This document shows, piece by piece, positions 46,715 to 56,512 of a DNA stretch of 64,000 nucleotides. The stretch covers positions 1 to 64,000 of the forward strand of contig MPNI01000005.1 in NCBI GenBank assembly GCA_002238945.1, in the 5' to 3' direction. Every line of letters starts with the position of its first letter. Positions within the stretch are counted from its first letter, which is position 1. Both the position numbers and the translations under genes were made by a program. Below the pieces are notes generated by a model. That model ran no database searches. It was not told where the DNA came from and saw only the letters and a program-made list of their open reading frames with translations. The DNA comes from Proteobacteria bacterium bin106. GTDB lineage: Bacteria; Bdellovibrionota_B; Oligoflexia; Oligoflexales; Bin106.

Positions 46715-47118
46715 AGCTCATTCTCCTATTAACTAAGTCATAAGTTATATATCCACAGATAACAAACATATAAACAACAATGGACATAACGAACTTCACT
46801 AAACATATTTCACTAAACGAGCAGGTTGGCTGGTTGTTCATGCCAAAATACGATTTTACCAAATCTTGTCCTCTATCCCCAACCTTAAGGCAATCTCTTG
46901 ATATCTTCAAACACATACCCTCTCCACTTATCAGCATCCTCTTACTTCTTTAAAATGTCTAACAGTATCTTACGAGGATCAAACATCAGCGAACGCTCCG
47001 TCAATGAAAGCATTTGCAATATGGTACATACTGATGTGCCAACAGTTGTGCATAGCCAAATGGCTATGCTTTTTGCAATCAATATTGTTTAACATGATGG
47101 TCTTTTTGTGTTTAATCA

Positions 47119-47529
47119 CTATTCCGTAACCACACCCATATCCCATATAAAAAGCTCACTGCAAAAACCAATCCGTCCCATGCTGTCTCTCATGCCCACA
47201 CAACCTTTCTTGCCTGATATCAACCGTAAACACATCTACCCATGAACTGCAAGTTCTAACCGGCCAGCGATTATTAACCCCCCTACACCAGATCTGCCAT
47301 AAAGCGCTTATTTTTACCCATTGGCACAGTCATTTACATAACGATCTAGATGGTTCGCACTGACTTTTGGGTAATGCCAAACTCTCTGTGCAGCTTCATG
47401 CTTGATGACACACTTCCACAGCGAGGACAAGAAAGACTTTTTCTTTTTATCCCCCCAGCCTGTAGATTTAAACCATTCCGCAAAAACATGATCATCTGGA
47501 AACGTGTCAAAAAATTCGGTTGTCATCAT
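47119..47529 (-). pseudogene. Relic of an IS1595-family transposase
   Basis: The start frame reads MMTTEFFDTFPDDHVFAEWF, typical of the N-terminus of IS1595 transposases. A frame change then gives SCPRCGSV, the zinc-ribbon half, joined directly to SSMKLHREFGITQKSVRTI, the helix region usually seen as LhReLGITqktaW. A stop follows at 47346. Further on, GKKGCVGMRDSMGRIGF may be the GKTPVVGM-like core strand (less sure). The catalytic core is lost, so this is an old fragment. The ORF track lists only the first frame. Confidence 0.6.
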
Positions 47530-47580
47530 GATGTGTGTTTGAGCAACTGCTTTGTGTTTTTTTAAGCCGTTCTTTGCCTA

Positions 47581-47611
47581 TCCATTGAGTTTGAGTAACA
47601 AACTCAATGGA
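47581..47611. other. Perfect 13-bp-stem hairpin
   Basis: TCCATTGAGTTTG (47581-47593) and CAAACTCAATGGA (47599-47611) flank a 5-nt loop. It sits about 50 bp outside the start of the transposase relic. No U-run follows on either strand, so a terminator role is unproven. Confidence 0.6.
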
Positions 47612-48075
47612 TCTGGTCGCTGAGTCACGTCTGAGTCATATCACAGATAGTCACTTGCTAAAAAACCATATAGCTAAAACCCCTTCTTATAAAGCACTAG
47701 CAGAACCCTAATAACTCTTTAATGACAAAGATACGTTTGATCAGGCATTTCAAAAATACTCTTGTTTTACTTATTGATCTATGTTAGCTTGCTCGAGCTC
47801 TAGCTGAGGCTCGTTTTAAAAACGCGCCTTTGAGACTATGAGACTAACTAGAGGCCCAAAAAGAGATAGATAGAAAAAACTAGAAAGAATCACTTAAAAC
47901 TCAAGCAAAGTGGGTAAACAAGACAACATCATCTACACCATAACCATTTTATCTCTTCACATTACCCATACATGTGTTACCACCGTTTTACAGCTCAATT
48001 CATCGTTTAGTCCGTCATGAAATGAGTTAATGTGTCATAAAACTGAACTAGAAGCACTCATTAAGGAGAACATTC

Positions 48076-49230
48076 ATGGAAAAGAGTCACACATATGCTC
48101 GTATGCTACGAGCATACATACCTAGGTTATCACTGGGGTTATCACTGGGGCTATCGCTGGGATTATCATTAGGACTGGCAGCATGTTCAGATAATGTTGA
48201 TACCGCAAAACAAAGCGCAGTAGATATTGATCCTGCTAAGTTAAAGCAAGACTATGCTGCTTTACCTGAAGGCTTTATGGTGCGTATGGCTATAGGTGCT
48301 TGCAAGCAAGGAGTTTCTCGCTCAACATCATCCCAAGATGTTGATATCCGTATTACCTATTCTGATCCGCGTTCTGAAGTGATTGATGCAAATGTGGCAT
48401 CTTTTTTTCGAAATGACACTCATGCTCTTACTCGAGATAAAGAAGTATTTGGCGATAATTTTCTAACCTCATCTGTGGAACTTCAGATGCTAAACCCAGC
48501 AGATATCACCAACTCCCATAACGATGAACTCTCTTTCGGTAATGAAGTTTTTGAATACCCATCACGTTTTTCTCTAAATACTCATACAAACATCTCTCCT
48601 GAAATCCCCGTTACTCAACAACTTCCCTCATACCCTTCTCAAGGCCCATCTCAAGGAAAAGGCAAAGGAAAGGGAAAAGGTTTTACAGGCAAGGGAGTTC
48701 AGCAATCATCACCTTCTCAAGGAAAAGTCTCAAAAGGTGGGATTCATGGCGGCGTAAGCCAAGCAGGAGTGAGCCAACAATCTCCCATGCAAGCTGGCCC
48801 TTCACAAGTACATCAAGGAAGTGCTAAACCCTCACCTGTACAAGCTTCACCCACACAAACGTCTGTAAAATCACCTGTACAACAGGGTATGTCTTCTAAA
48901 AAAGTCAGTCAAACAGGAGTGTATCAAGGAGGAGGCGTTCTTCAAGGCTCATCTTTTAGTGAGCAACCGCTGCAGCATTTGCAACCATTATCTCAGATGC
49001 AATCACTACAAGGCTTCACCGCAGGTGATGAAGCTAGTTACTGTCAAGCTGTCCAAAATGTTCATCACCAGCATTTTTCCCAGACTTTCCGTCCAGTTTA
49101 TATTTCCAGTCTTCTTTCGCCATACAGCTGGGGTTATTACACAAATCCTACATCATGGCGTACTGATGAACACATTTACTATTATTATGCCAAGCCAGAA
49201 TGCCATGGTGCGTCATGGTGTAGTGGTTAA
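48076..49230 (+). CDS. Gln/Ser/Gly-rich lipoprotein with a repeat-built signal peptide, 384 aa
   Basis: ATG follows AAGGAGAACATTC. The hydrophobic core of the signal peptide is four tandem LSLG units ending LGLAAC, the lipobox. Residues 40-180 look folded (FMVRMAIGACKQGVSRS, DIRITYSDPRSEVID). Residues 190-310 are low-complexity with QGKGKGKGKGF and many SQ/SP/QG pairs. The C-terminus is Tyr/His/Trp-rich with three Cys (ASYCQAV, KPECHGASWC). No family is recognised. It precedes dnaG but is probably a separate unit, as the gap is 132 bp. Confidence 0.68.
   Translation: MEKSHTYARMLRAYIPRLSLGLSLGLSLGLSLGLAACSDNVDTAKQSAVDIDPAKLKQDYAALPEGFMVRMAIGACKQGVSRSTSSQDVDIRITYSDPRSEVIDANVASFFRNDTHALTRDKEVFGDNFLTSSVELQMLNPADITNSHNDELSFGNEVFEYPSRFSLNTHTNISPEIPVTQQLPSYPSQGPSQGKGKGKGKGFTGKGVQQSSPSQGKVSKGGIHGGVSQAGVSQQSPMQAGPSQVHQGSAKPSPVQASPTQTSVKSPVQQGMSSKKVSQTGVYQGGGVLQGSSFSEQPLQHLQPLSQMQSLQGFTAGDEASYCQAVQNVHHQHFSQTFRPVYISSLLSPYSWGYYTNPTSWRTDEHIYYYYAKPECHGASWCSG
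48127..48174 (+). repeat. 12-bp tandem repeat, 4 units, forming a signal-peptide core
   Basis: TTATCACTGGGG occurs twice exactly, then CTATCGCTGGGA and TTATCATTAGGA. Each unit encodes LSLG. Copy-number change would lengthen or shorten the hydrophobic core without changing frame. Confidence 0.92.
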
Positions 49231-49362
49231 TATCGTAGTATAGATGATCATTTATGAACATGTTCAACTTTATATGTTCTAAAAGGGCTGTTATGGGTTA
49301 TCTTTATGGTACTTAAGATAAAAGATAAAAGATATAAGATAGCTCATAACAGTTAATTTTAA

Positions 49363-51198
49363 ATGGCAGATGATCTTAAAAACCGTGTTCTGGAAGCCAC
49401 TGATTTATACAGTTTGGTATCTGAGCATGTTCGTTTGATGGCAAGTGGCTCTCATCATCGAGGGTTGTGTCCGTTTCATCAAGAAAAAACACCGAGTTTT
49501 TATCTTTTTCCTAATAGGTATCACTGCTTTGGCTGCTCAGCCAGCGGTGATGCCATCACCTTTGTGATGAAAACACAAGGATTGAGTTTTCCTGAAGCTC
49601 TAGCTCATCTTGCTTCTCGTGCAGGCATTGATGCTTCACGCTTTTCTACGAAAAGATACAGACAAGAGCAACAACAACTCTCCATCAAAAAAAATGCCTT
49701 AGCTAGCGCTCAAAACTGGTTTTTTCAAAGACTATGGCATAGTTCTTCAAGTGAAGCTGCAGAAGCACAGAATTATTTACTAAGTCGTCACTATTCTAAA
49801 GAATTCCTACAAAAACATGGTTTTGGACTCTCTTCTCATCACAGTCATGAACTGTTAGATGATTTTAAGAAACAAGGATATAACCATGAAAATCTTTTAA
49901 CAGCATCATTGATAGCCAAGTCACAACGCAGCTCCACATCTGAGTATTATGACTTTTTTTTACGTCGCATCACCTTTCCCATCCATGATCACAGTGGAAA
50001 ATTGATCGCTTTTGCCGGACGTCTTTATATTGCACATAATAGCCAAGCAACGAGTCAAGTTGCTGGCAAATACAAAAACTCAAAATACCCCAAAAACAAA
50101 GTGTTATATGGTTTTTGGCAGGCTAAACAAGCTTTTTTGCAAAAAAAACGCGCCATCATTACCGAAGGTTATTTGGATGTGTTGCGATTATGGCAATATG
50201 GCTTCCAAGAAACCGTGGCATCACAAGGTACAGCACTTACTGTAGATCATCTCAAAGCCCTTTCACGCCTTGTTAACAAAGCTGTTCTGTTATTTGATGG
50301 CGATCAAGCAGGAAAGGATGCAGCTATGCGTTCTTTAGCCCATAGCATTCACATCCCTGATCTGTCTCTTTATTGCGCCTTACTGCCTTCAAATCATGAT
50401 CCAGATAGTTTTTTGCTTAAGCACAAAAAAGAAGATCTTGAAGATCTGATACTCAACGCCAAACCACTCCTTGAAGTGGTGATTGAAAAACAACTCTCAG
50501 GACTAGATAGCATAGCTATGGCAGGAGTCATTGATAAGAGGTTTTTTCCTTGGATGCAATCCATACCTCCCCTACAACAAGCCAGCATATTACGTCTTAT
50601 TGCCCAAAAAACCGGCCTATCAGATGAAGTTCTTCATACAGAATTAGATAAAAGCAAATCCTCTACACAACCTGCAACACTCTCTGTAGATTCTCAAACC
50701 ATAGACTCTCAACTCTATACAACCCACGTTCTCCCTTCACATGTGAGAGAACTGCTCTCTCATCTTTTCTTCCTTCAACCACATGAAGCTCCATCTTTAC
50801 CCAAAGATCTTTCTGTGTTTATCTCCTGTGAACTCGAAATTGATGCCTTATGGCAAAACTGCTTGCTATCCTTACTTCCCCAAAAACGCACACGTATTGG
50901 CTACTACCCCTTTCACAACCAAGATCTTACAGAGATATTTCATAGCCCAGCTGCCGCCAACCTCCTTGAGGAACTGCAAAGCGCGCCGATGCGCTATGAC
51001 ATTGCCCACGATATAGCTATTAGCCGCATAATGAATGATTACCGTCTTAAACACATCACATCCACCATCGAGACCCTCACACAACAACTCTCTTTAGCTA
51101 AAGATGATCCCTCTTTTCCTCGAAAGATGGTCGTAGAAGAAATTGTCCGCCTTCACCAAGTGCGACGCAATAAACACAAACCCCAAACAAACCCATGA
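49363..51198 (+). CDS. dnaG: DNA primase DnaG
   Basis: DnaG makes RNA primers at the replication fork. The CHC2 zinc finger is CPFHQEKTPSFYLFPNRYHC with FGCSASGDAITF following. The TOPRIM core has EGYLDVLRLWQYGF and LLFDGDQAGKDAAMRS with acidic metal ligands. The C-terminal helicase-binding part is diverged. At 611 aa it is normal. No strong Shine-Dalgarno precedes the ATG. It sits upstream of rpoD, as in the macromolecular-synthesis operon of many proteobacteria, but without rpsU. Confidence 0.95.
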   Translation: MADDLKNRVLEATDLYSLVSEHVRLMASGSHHRGLCPFHQEKTPSFYLFPNRYHCFGCSASGDAITFVMKTQGLSFPEALAHLASRAGIDASRFSTKRYRQEQQQLSIKKNALASAQNWFFQRLWHSSSSEAAEAQNYLLSRHYSKEFLQKHGFGLSSHHSHELLDDFKKQGYNHENLLTASLIAKSQRSSTSEYYDFFLRRITFPIHDHSGKLIAFAGRLYIAHNSQATSQVAGKYKNSKYPKNKVLYGFWQAKQAFLQKKRAIITEGYLDVLRLWQYGFQETVASQGTALTVDHLKALSRLVNKAVLLFDGDQAGKDAAMRSLAHSIHIPDLSLYCALLPSNHDPDSFLLKHKKEDLEDLILNAKPLLEVVIEKQLSGLDSIAMAGVIDKRFFPWMQSIPPLQQASILRLIAQKTGLSDEVLHTELDKSKSSTQPATLSVDSQTIDSQLYTTHVLPSHVRELLSHLFFLQPHEAPSLPKDLSVFISCELEIDALWQNCLLSLLPQKRTRIGYYPFHNQDLTEIFHSPAAANLLEELQSAPMRYDIAHDIAISRIMNDYRLKHITSTIETLTQQLSLAKDDPSFPRKMVVEEIVRLHQVRRNKHKPQTNP

Positions 51199-51473
51199 AA
51201 ATAACATATAGAAAGGAGAAAAACACATACCATGTATTTTTTATCCGTATTGCTTGAGTATATACGTTAACAATATCAATATGTTATAGTATAATCATAT
51301 GAGAGTTCGCTATACTGCATCTTTGCGCTTTTCCATATTTTTTAGAATATCAAACATATCAAATAAACCCTTAACATTCATAGACACACCCCCACATACC
51401 CTCCTCTTAACCAACCACTAACCACTTTTTTCGTTACATTTTGATATTTTTTATGAAAATGTGATAATTTCCT
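51199..51473. other. dnaG-rpoD intergenic region
   Basis: AT-rich. A 12-codon ORF (MYFLSVLLEYIR) follows AAGGAG at 51216, but the spacing is long for initiation. It leads into the rpoD promoter candidate. No hairpin terminator is evident, so readthrough from dnaG is possible. Confidence 0.4.
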
Positions 51474-51501
51474 TTGTTGATCTCTTGGTTTAAGCTATAA
51501 T
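51474..51501 (+). promoter_or_regulatory. Sigma-70-type promoter candidate for rpoD
   Basis: TTGTTG (51474-51479) and TATAAT (51496-51501) are spaced 16 bp. The -10 matches the consensus perfectly. The implied transcript starts about 35 bases before the TTG start codon of rpoD. Confidence 0.65.
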
Positions 51502-51543
51502 CAAAGCTTGTACCTTTCTTTTTATACGCTGGAGGAACTTGCG

Positions 51544-54300
51544 TTGAAGGCAAAACCTAAAACACCCTTAGATAAGCTAGTGGCAAAACCAGAACAAGAA
51601 GCGGCTACGCCCACTACAACACAGCCAGCACAAACGGAAACATCAGCAGAGCCCACAGCAGAACCCACAGCAGAACCCACAATGGTGCAAGCTTCAAAAG
51701 CAAGCCCATCAGCTGAAGCCCCCCCTGAAGCCCCTGAAGCAAAAGCAGAAGCAAAAGCAGAAGCAAAAGCAAAAACCGCTGCAATTAAAAAAACAGTCAA
51801 AGACACGGTCAAAGAAACCATCAAAACAACAGTGGATACATCCACCAAGAAACCTGCTGCAGAAAAAAAGGCCTCATCTCCTGTGACAGTCAAACAGGTT
51901 GTCAAGAAAATGGTCAGTCAACTCGGCACGTTGCAACAACAAAACCAGAAAGCTAAGATCAAGCCCTCCCCTGCCTCTACCAGAACCAAGAACTCTAGGA
52001 CTAACTCTAGGACTAACTCTAGGACTAAGAGTACAAAGGCTAAAAAAACTCAAACCGTTAGCCAAAAAAACAAGACGAAAAAAAAGAATAAAGAACATAA
52101 AAAAACACCCGTGACAACAACCACAAAACGGGAAGTAAACCAGGCCTTAGAGGAAAAAACATCTCAAGCACAACCAGCACAAAAAACAATTCAGCTAAAT
52201 GATAGCAAGCTAAATAATAGCAGCAGCATGGATCTTGTCTCTTCAGTCACTCAAAAAGTGATAGAGGAGCACGTTCACGTTAAGGTGCAAGAACAAGAAA
52301 AAACGCAAGAAAAAACGCAAGAAGTACCCTCCCAAAATGAGGTTAAGTATCAGCAAAGACAAAAGCAAAAACAAAAACAAAAGCCAAAGCAAAAATCTAA
52401 AACACGTACAACATCAAGTCAAACAGCTACCACAGTTACCACAAATAACTCACAAGAGCACATTAGCAAAGCCACAGAACACACCTTAAATTCCGTTAAA
52501 GAAACCATTGCGGAACGTAAAAACAAAACGAAAACCAAGGTGCCAGCAAACAAACCAAAACAAACTGCTCGTGCTATGGATAAGGCTTTAGCGTCTTTAA
52601 AAGCTAAGGCTCATCGCAATGATAGTACGATATCTTATCGTGAGGTACGTCAAACTCTTGGAACACATCTTAACAGTCGTCCTAAATCGTCTGATCTTAC
52701 TCACATCATTACGGCACTTGGAGATGATGACATTGAGGTGTTTGATCAAGGAGTTGATAGTGATGATGATTTCAGCACCTCTTTATCTTCTCAAGATAAC
52801 CAAGTCCATGGTCCTAGTGAAGACATTGCCGGTAGAGGTGATGATGCCATGGTACGTTCGGTGGATCCTGTAAGGATCTACTTACGTAAAATGGGCTCTG
52901 TACCCTTGTTATCACGAGAAGGTGAAGTCTTTATAGCCAAAAAGATTGAAGAAGCGGAAAACAAGGTACTTGCTCGATTGATATCTTTTAAACTGTGTTT
53001 GGAAGTCATCTCTGATACAGCTCGTTCTTTTGTACAAGGAGAGATTCGTTTAAAAAATTGGATCAAGGGTTTTGATGATGATGAGGCTTCAAATAATGAA
53101 GGAGCTCATGAGACCAAGATCAAAAGCAAAACCATTGTGTTACTCAATCACATTGATGAATATCTAGTATGTTTACTCAAAGAAAATTCTTCTCCTGATC
53201 ACACAAAGCAGTTAAAAATCCATCAAGCTGATATCTTTGATAAACTCAAAGATATCAATATCAATCGTAAGATCTTACAAACGGTAATTGATATGGTTGC
53301 TCAGCATCACTCTACCTTGCGAGAGGCTGAACAGGATATAGATTATTATGCAAAGAGGTTGGGTTATTCGCGCACAGAGCTTATCCTTAAGGTAAGTGAA
53401 GATAAAGAAGCTTTCTTTGATGAGCGCACTCCTGGGGAATGGGAGAAGATCAAACGCTCTGTAAGGCATGCGCTTGCAAATACTGAGGCTATGGTACAGA
53501 AATACCAGCATATCAAAGATGCAGAAGATATATTACAGTTGTATCGTGATCTTATTAGCCTACAAAATGACACGGAAAACGCCAAGCGTGAGCTTGTAGA
53601 AGCCAATTTAAGACTGGTGGTATCCATTGCTAAAAAGTACAGCAATCGTGGTTTGCAATTTCTTGATTTGATTCAAGAGGGCAATATTGGCTTAATGAAA
53701 GCGGTGGAAAAATTTGAGTATCGTCGTGGTTACAAGTTTTCCACATATGCCACTTGGTGGATTCGTCAAGCCATCACAAGAGCTATAGCAGATCAAGCCC
53801 GTACCATTCGTATTCCCGTACATATGATTGAAACCATCAACAAATTGATCCGTACCACCCGTGTCTTAATCAAAGAGATGGGACGAGAGCCTAGTCCTGA
53901 AGAAATTGCAGCACGTATGGGCATACCATTAGAAAAAGTCAGAAAAGTACTGAAAATTGCTGTAGAGCCTATTAGCTTAGAAACCCCCATTGGCGAAGAA
54001 GAAAACAATTATATTGGAGACTTCCTTGAAGATAAAGCCACACAAAGTCCATCGGAGTCTGTGTTAGGCAATTCTTTGATGCGACAAACTCTTAGAGCTC
54101 TAGCCACTTTAACGCCGAGAGAAGAAAAAGTGTTGCGGATGCGTTTTGGTATTGCTGAAATCAGCGACCATACCCTCGAAGAGGTAGGACAGAGCTTTGA
54201 AGTCACACGGGAGAGAATACGACAAATTGAAGCAAAAGCATTACGTAAGTTACGTCATCCATCACGATCAAAAAAACTCCGCTCGTTTATCAAATCCTAA
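51544..54300 (+). CDS. rpoD: Primary sigma factor RpoD with very long low-complexity N-terminus
   Basis: The track start at 51508 would begin at the likely transcription start. GGAGGAACTTGCG precedes TTG at 51544, which gives 918 aa and is preferred. Region 1.2 starts near residue 440 ([20 protein letters not shown]). Region 2 is [20 protein letters not shown] onward with [19 protein letters not shown]. Region 3 is [16 protein letters not shown], and region 4 ends in [20 protein letters not shown]. The first about 370 residues are Lys/Ala/Gln/Thr-rich with internal repeats ([37 protein letters not shown]) and no acidic region 1.1 that I can see there. A domain resembling the start of region 1.1 may begin near [13 protein letters not shown]. 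Confidence 0.94.
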   Translation: MKAKPKTPLDKLVAKPEQEAATPTTTQPAQTETSAEPTAEPTAEPTMVQASKASPSAEAPPEAPEAKAEAKAEAKAKTAAIKKTVKDTVKETIKTTVDTSTKKPAAEKKASSPVTVKQVVKKMVSQLGTLQQQNQKAKIKPSPASTRTKNSRTNSRTNSRTKSTKAKKTQTVSQKNKTKKKNKEHKKTPVTTTTKREVNQALEEKTSQAQPAQKTIQLNDSKLNNSSSMDLVSSVTQKVIEEHVHVKVQEQEKTQEKTQEVPSQNEVKYQQRQKQKQKQKPKQKSKTRTTSSQTATTVTTNNSQEHISKATEHTLNSVKETIAERKNKTKTKVPANKPKQTARAMDKALASLKAKAHRNDSTISYREVRQTLGTHLNSRPKSSDLTHIITALGDDDIEVFDQGVDSDDDFSTSLSSQDNQVHGPSEDIAGRGDDAMVRSVDPVRIYLRKMGSVPLLSREGEVFIAKKIEEAENKVLARLISFKLCLEVISDTARSFVQGEIRLKNWIKGFDDDEASNNEGAHETKIKSKTIVLLNHIDEYLVCLLKENSSPDHTKQLKIHQADIFDKLKDININRKILQTVIDMVAQHHSTLREAEQDIDYYAKRLGYSRTELILKVSEDKEAFFDERTPGEWEKIKRSVRHALANTEAMVQKYQHIKDAEDILQLYRDLISLQNDTENAKRELVEANLRLVVSIAKKYSNRGLQFLDLIQEGNIGLMKAVEKFEYRRGYKFSTYATWWIRQAITRAIADQARTIRIPVHMIETINKLIRTTRVLIKEMGREPSPEEIAARMGIPLEKVRKVLKIAVEPISLETPIGEEENNYIGDFLEDKATQSPSESVLGNSLMRQTLRALATLTPREEKVLRMRFGIAEISDHTLEEVGQSFEVTRERIRQIEAKALRKLRHPSRSKKLRSFIKS
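51989..52028 (+). repeat. 12-bp tandem repeat in rpoD (about 3 units)
   Basis: AACTCTAGGACT is repeated three times, encoding NSRT. It is one of several short repeats in the rpoD 5' region; GAAGCAAAA-type repeats near 51740 encode EAKA. Confidence 0.85.
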
Positions 54301-54326
54301 GGTGTTTTATTATATGATTCTTTTGG

Positions 54327-54403
54327 GGGGCCATAGCTCAGCTGGTTAGAGCAGCGTGCTCATAACTCGAAGGTCGGAGGTTCAAGTCCTCCTGGCCCCA
54401 CCA
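54327..54403 (+). tRNA. tRNA with CAU anticodon (Met, or Ile2 after modification)
   Basis: The 7-bp acceptor stem GGGGCCA/TGGCCCC is perfect and CCA is encoded. The D-arm is GCTC...GAGC and the T-arm is GGAGG TTCAAGT CCTCC. The anticodon loop is CTCATAA. The anticodon stem GCGTG/CTCGA has U30-U40 and G27-A43 mismatches. Met elongator versus lysidine-type Ile2 cannot be settled by eye; the T-arm context does not suggest initiator. It follows rpoD by 26 bp and may be cotranscribed. Confidence 0.9.
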
Positions 54404-54489
54404 CTTTTTGTTCATCCCAACCCTGATCATTCATTATGTTATTATCATCACTCTGAATCATCACTCTGATCTGATTCAAGAGTTTCAGA

Positions 54490-55953
54490 TTAAGGATAAC
54501 TCACCACCACTTCTGGGTCGAAATAATCATTGTAAAGACTCGTATCACCCACTAACTTTTGTGGGCCAAGAATAGCTATCTTAAAGTTTCTTAAATAGTA
54601 TTGAGCTAAAAAACGCAGAGTCTTTACGTCCACTTCAGCAATAAGTTTGGGAAAGAAACTCCATGTATCGATGCGATAAAAAGGATAAGAATAGCCATGG
54701 AGATATTGAGCAATCTCAAACGTATTACTTTGAGATCTGAAATACTCGGTATAAAACGCATTCGTATACTCCTGTAGTCCCTTGCCATGTAAGGGATCTT
54801 CGCGCATAGACTTAATAAAATCTCTGACAACATCCATACTTTCTTTTAATTTAGAAGTTGTAAAGCTTATAACACCTGAACTAACAGACGGAGCATAAGA
54901 CAACCCTTTATGAGACCTCAGCTGTTCAAAGAAGTTGATATACATCACATTCATAAGCAATCTCCAAGCTTCTTGATGTGTGGAATAACCGCCAGGAGTG
55001 CTAAATGATATTTTGACAAAAATATTGCTTAGATCTTTAGGATGATAAACAACACGTCTTTGGTCATAACTGGAATGCTTCAAAAAATGTTCCAAATACT
55101 GAATATGGCTTTCATAATGCCATGAAGGAATAGAACCAAAAGTCTTATTCAATGTTTTTTGGATGTTTGTCGCCTTATCAGGACTCACCACCGCAAAATT
55201 CATACGCCTCGCATTAAGAAATTTCTGATACTCTTTTGTCAGATCATCAGTGGTTAAACGCTTAACTTGGGCTGCCAGATTGTAATAATAATCATTAAAA
55301 CCAGAAGGCGTAAAACGCAAAGCATGTAAGCTTTTATTCAATTGCCATCGATCCTTATTAGCACAGCTTTGTATGCTTAAAAGAGCGTTCTTCTTTCGTA
55401 CTTCAAGGTCTTGAGAAGAAAACTTAGGCTCTGTAATGATCGAGTGAAGAACTTCAAGGTTTTCAGTAAGATATTTATGAGGAGCATAAATACTACAGGT
55501 TAAGTGCACATTGTCGTTTAAACAGGAGGGAGTTGGTCCACATCGTATGGTTTGTGCAATATTAGTGATCTTATCAGCTAACTCATCACGTCCAAAACGC
55601 TGAGTTTGCTGAGTCATCAAAGCAGCAATAAATTGACGGTGAAGACCCCAGCCATAAAGATAATCATCACGAGACCAATCCAGATCAAATATCAAAGCCA
55701 TCATATCTGAATCATTTTGGTAGTGAGTAACAGAAATACCATTTTTTAAAAACAAACGCGAAATGCGTTCTTGAGTGGCATTCATATACTCTTCACTCAC
55801 CACAGGCTTAGCTGCAAGGCTATCTGTTGCTAATGCTGTTAACATAGTCATAGCACCGGATATCCATAAGGTACAAATGAGGTACTTGGCACATGCATAT
55901 TTTTGAAAAAAACCAAATGACATAGCCGATACTCCCTTATGACCTACCCACAC
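54490..55953 (-). CDS. Exported M16-peptidase-like protein, probably catalytically inactive
   Basis: The signal sequence is preceded by about 20 residues (possible later start at MSFGFFQKYAC). The mature protein follows the M16 fold: a strand/helix half containing LTCSIYAPHKYLTENLEVLHS, then a second half with FEQLRSHKGLSYAPSVSSG, the usual R...GL.Y signature. The metal-binding HxxEH of active M16 members is absent: the corresponding region reads WGLHRQFIAALM. It is therefore like inactive partners of processing peptidases. One expects an active paralog elsewhere. Its role in periplasmic proteolysis is an inference. Confidence 0.72.
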   Translation of the reverse strand: MWVGHKGVSAMSFGFFQKYACAKYLICTLWISGAMTMLTALATDSLAAKPVVSEEYMNATQERISRLFLKNGISVTHYQNDSDMMALIFDLDWSRDDYLYGWGLHRQFIAALMTQQTQRFGRDELADKITNIAQTIRCGPTPSCLNDNVHLTCSIYAPHKYLTENLEVLHSIITEPKFSSQDLEVRKKNALLSIQSCANKDRWQLNKSLHALRFTPSGFNDYYYNLAAQVKRLTTDDLTKEYQKFLNARRMNFAVVSPDKATNIQKTLNKTFGSIPSWHYESHIQYLEHFLKHSSYDQRRVVYHPKDLSNIFVKISFSTPGGYSTHQEAWRLLMNVMYINFFEQLRSHKGLSYAPSVSSGVISFTTSKLKESMDVVRDFIKSMREDPLHGKGLQEYTNAFYTEYFRSQSNTFEIAQYLHGYSYPFYRIDTWSFFPKLIAEVDVKTLRFLAQYYLRNFKIAILGPQKLVGDTSLYNDYFDPEVVVSYP

Positions 55954-56055
55954 AACCTGTTTTAGTGTCTAAACCTAACTGTTGCCAACATCATACGTTG
56001 CCAGATCATGAGCCTCAAGAGAATTTTTCAAAGCCTACGTAACTCAACGCTCTTT

Positions 56056-56087
56056 GTCTTTTAAGGAATAAAGATTCCTTAAAAGAC
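56056..56087. terminator. Perfect 14-bp-stem hairpin after rpsT
   Basis: GTCTTTTAAGGAAT (56056-56069) pairs with ATTCCTTAAAAGAC (56074-56087) around a 4-nt loop. It lies 59 bp past the rpsT stop, between rpsT and the M16-like gene, as expected for a terminator or a 3'-end-stabilising stem. There is no U-run. Confidence 0.6.
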
Positions 56088-56145
56088 AGCATAGATACTT
56101 AACATGTTAGAAGTACGTCAATCATCCAAAATACACTGACACTCA

Positions 56146-56448
56146 TCAGTTATTGGAATCAACAGGATTCAAACAAGCAGCTTTAACTTGAGCTGCTAAA
56201 CGTTTTATGCGCCGAGAAGCATTGTTTTTCTTAATCCTGCCCTTACTGACAGAACGCATCAAAAAGGATTGAGAATGAGCCAGTAACTTCATCAAATCTT
56301 CTGCTTTCATCTTGCCTTCTCGTGTGGCCTCAATGCCAAGTCGCAGACTCTTTAAGGATGTTCGCAATGCTGATAGATATGAACGATTTTCTATTCGGCG
56401 CTTAGCTTCTTGCCGAATACGCTTTCTTGCTGATGCACAATGAGCCAC
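56146..56448 (-). CDS. rpsT: 30S ribosomal protein S20
   Basis: S20 binds 16S rRNA early in small-subunit assembly. The 100-aa sequence has the typical S20 layout: MAHCASARKRIRQEAKRRIENR at the N-terminus and GRIKKNNASRRIKRLAAQVK at the C-terminus. It is slightly longer than the usual 87 aa. It is the last gene of a minus-strand ribosomal cluster (rpsR, rpmB, small basic protein, rpsT), followed by a strong hairpin. Confidence 0.93.
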   Translation of the reverse strand: MAHCASARKRIRQEAKRRIENRSYLSALRTSLKSLRLGIEATREGKMKAEDLMKLLAHSQSFLMRSVSKGRIKKNNASRRIKRLAAQVKAACLNPVDSNN

Positions 56449-56512
56449 AATATAGTTCCTTAATGATAGATGAACGAAACCCGGAACACTTTGGTGTTCT
56501 TATGTCTTCATT

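Larger units (their letters stand above)
46715..48075. other. 1.36-kb gene-poor region
   Basis: Apart from the IS1595-type relic (47119-47529) and a strong hairpin (47581-47611), no credible coding sequence is visible. The short ORFs at 46680 (minus) and 46898 (plus) have no signal, motif or good ribosome-binding site. The right end should contain the promoter of the lipoprotein at 48076. Confidence 0.5.

Noticed and set aside
46680-47092. Short ORFs of 85 and 64 aa beside ychF
   Set aside because: One is antisense to the ychF 5' end; neither has a motif or ribosome-binding site.
52878-54206. Minus-strand ORFs opposite rpoD
   Set aside because: Antisense shadows of a strongly conserved coding sequence.
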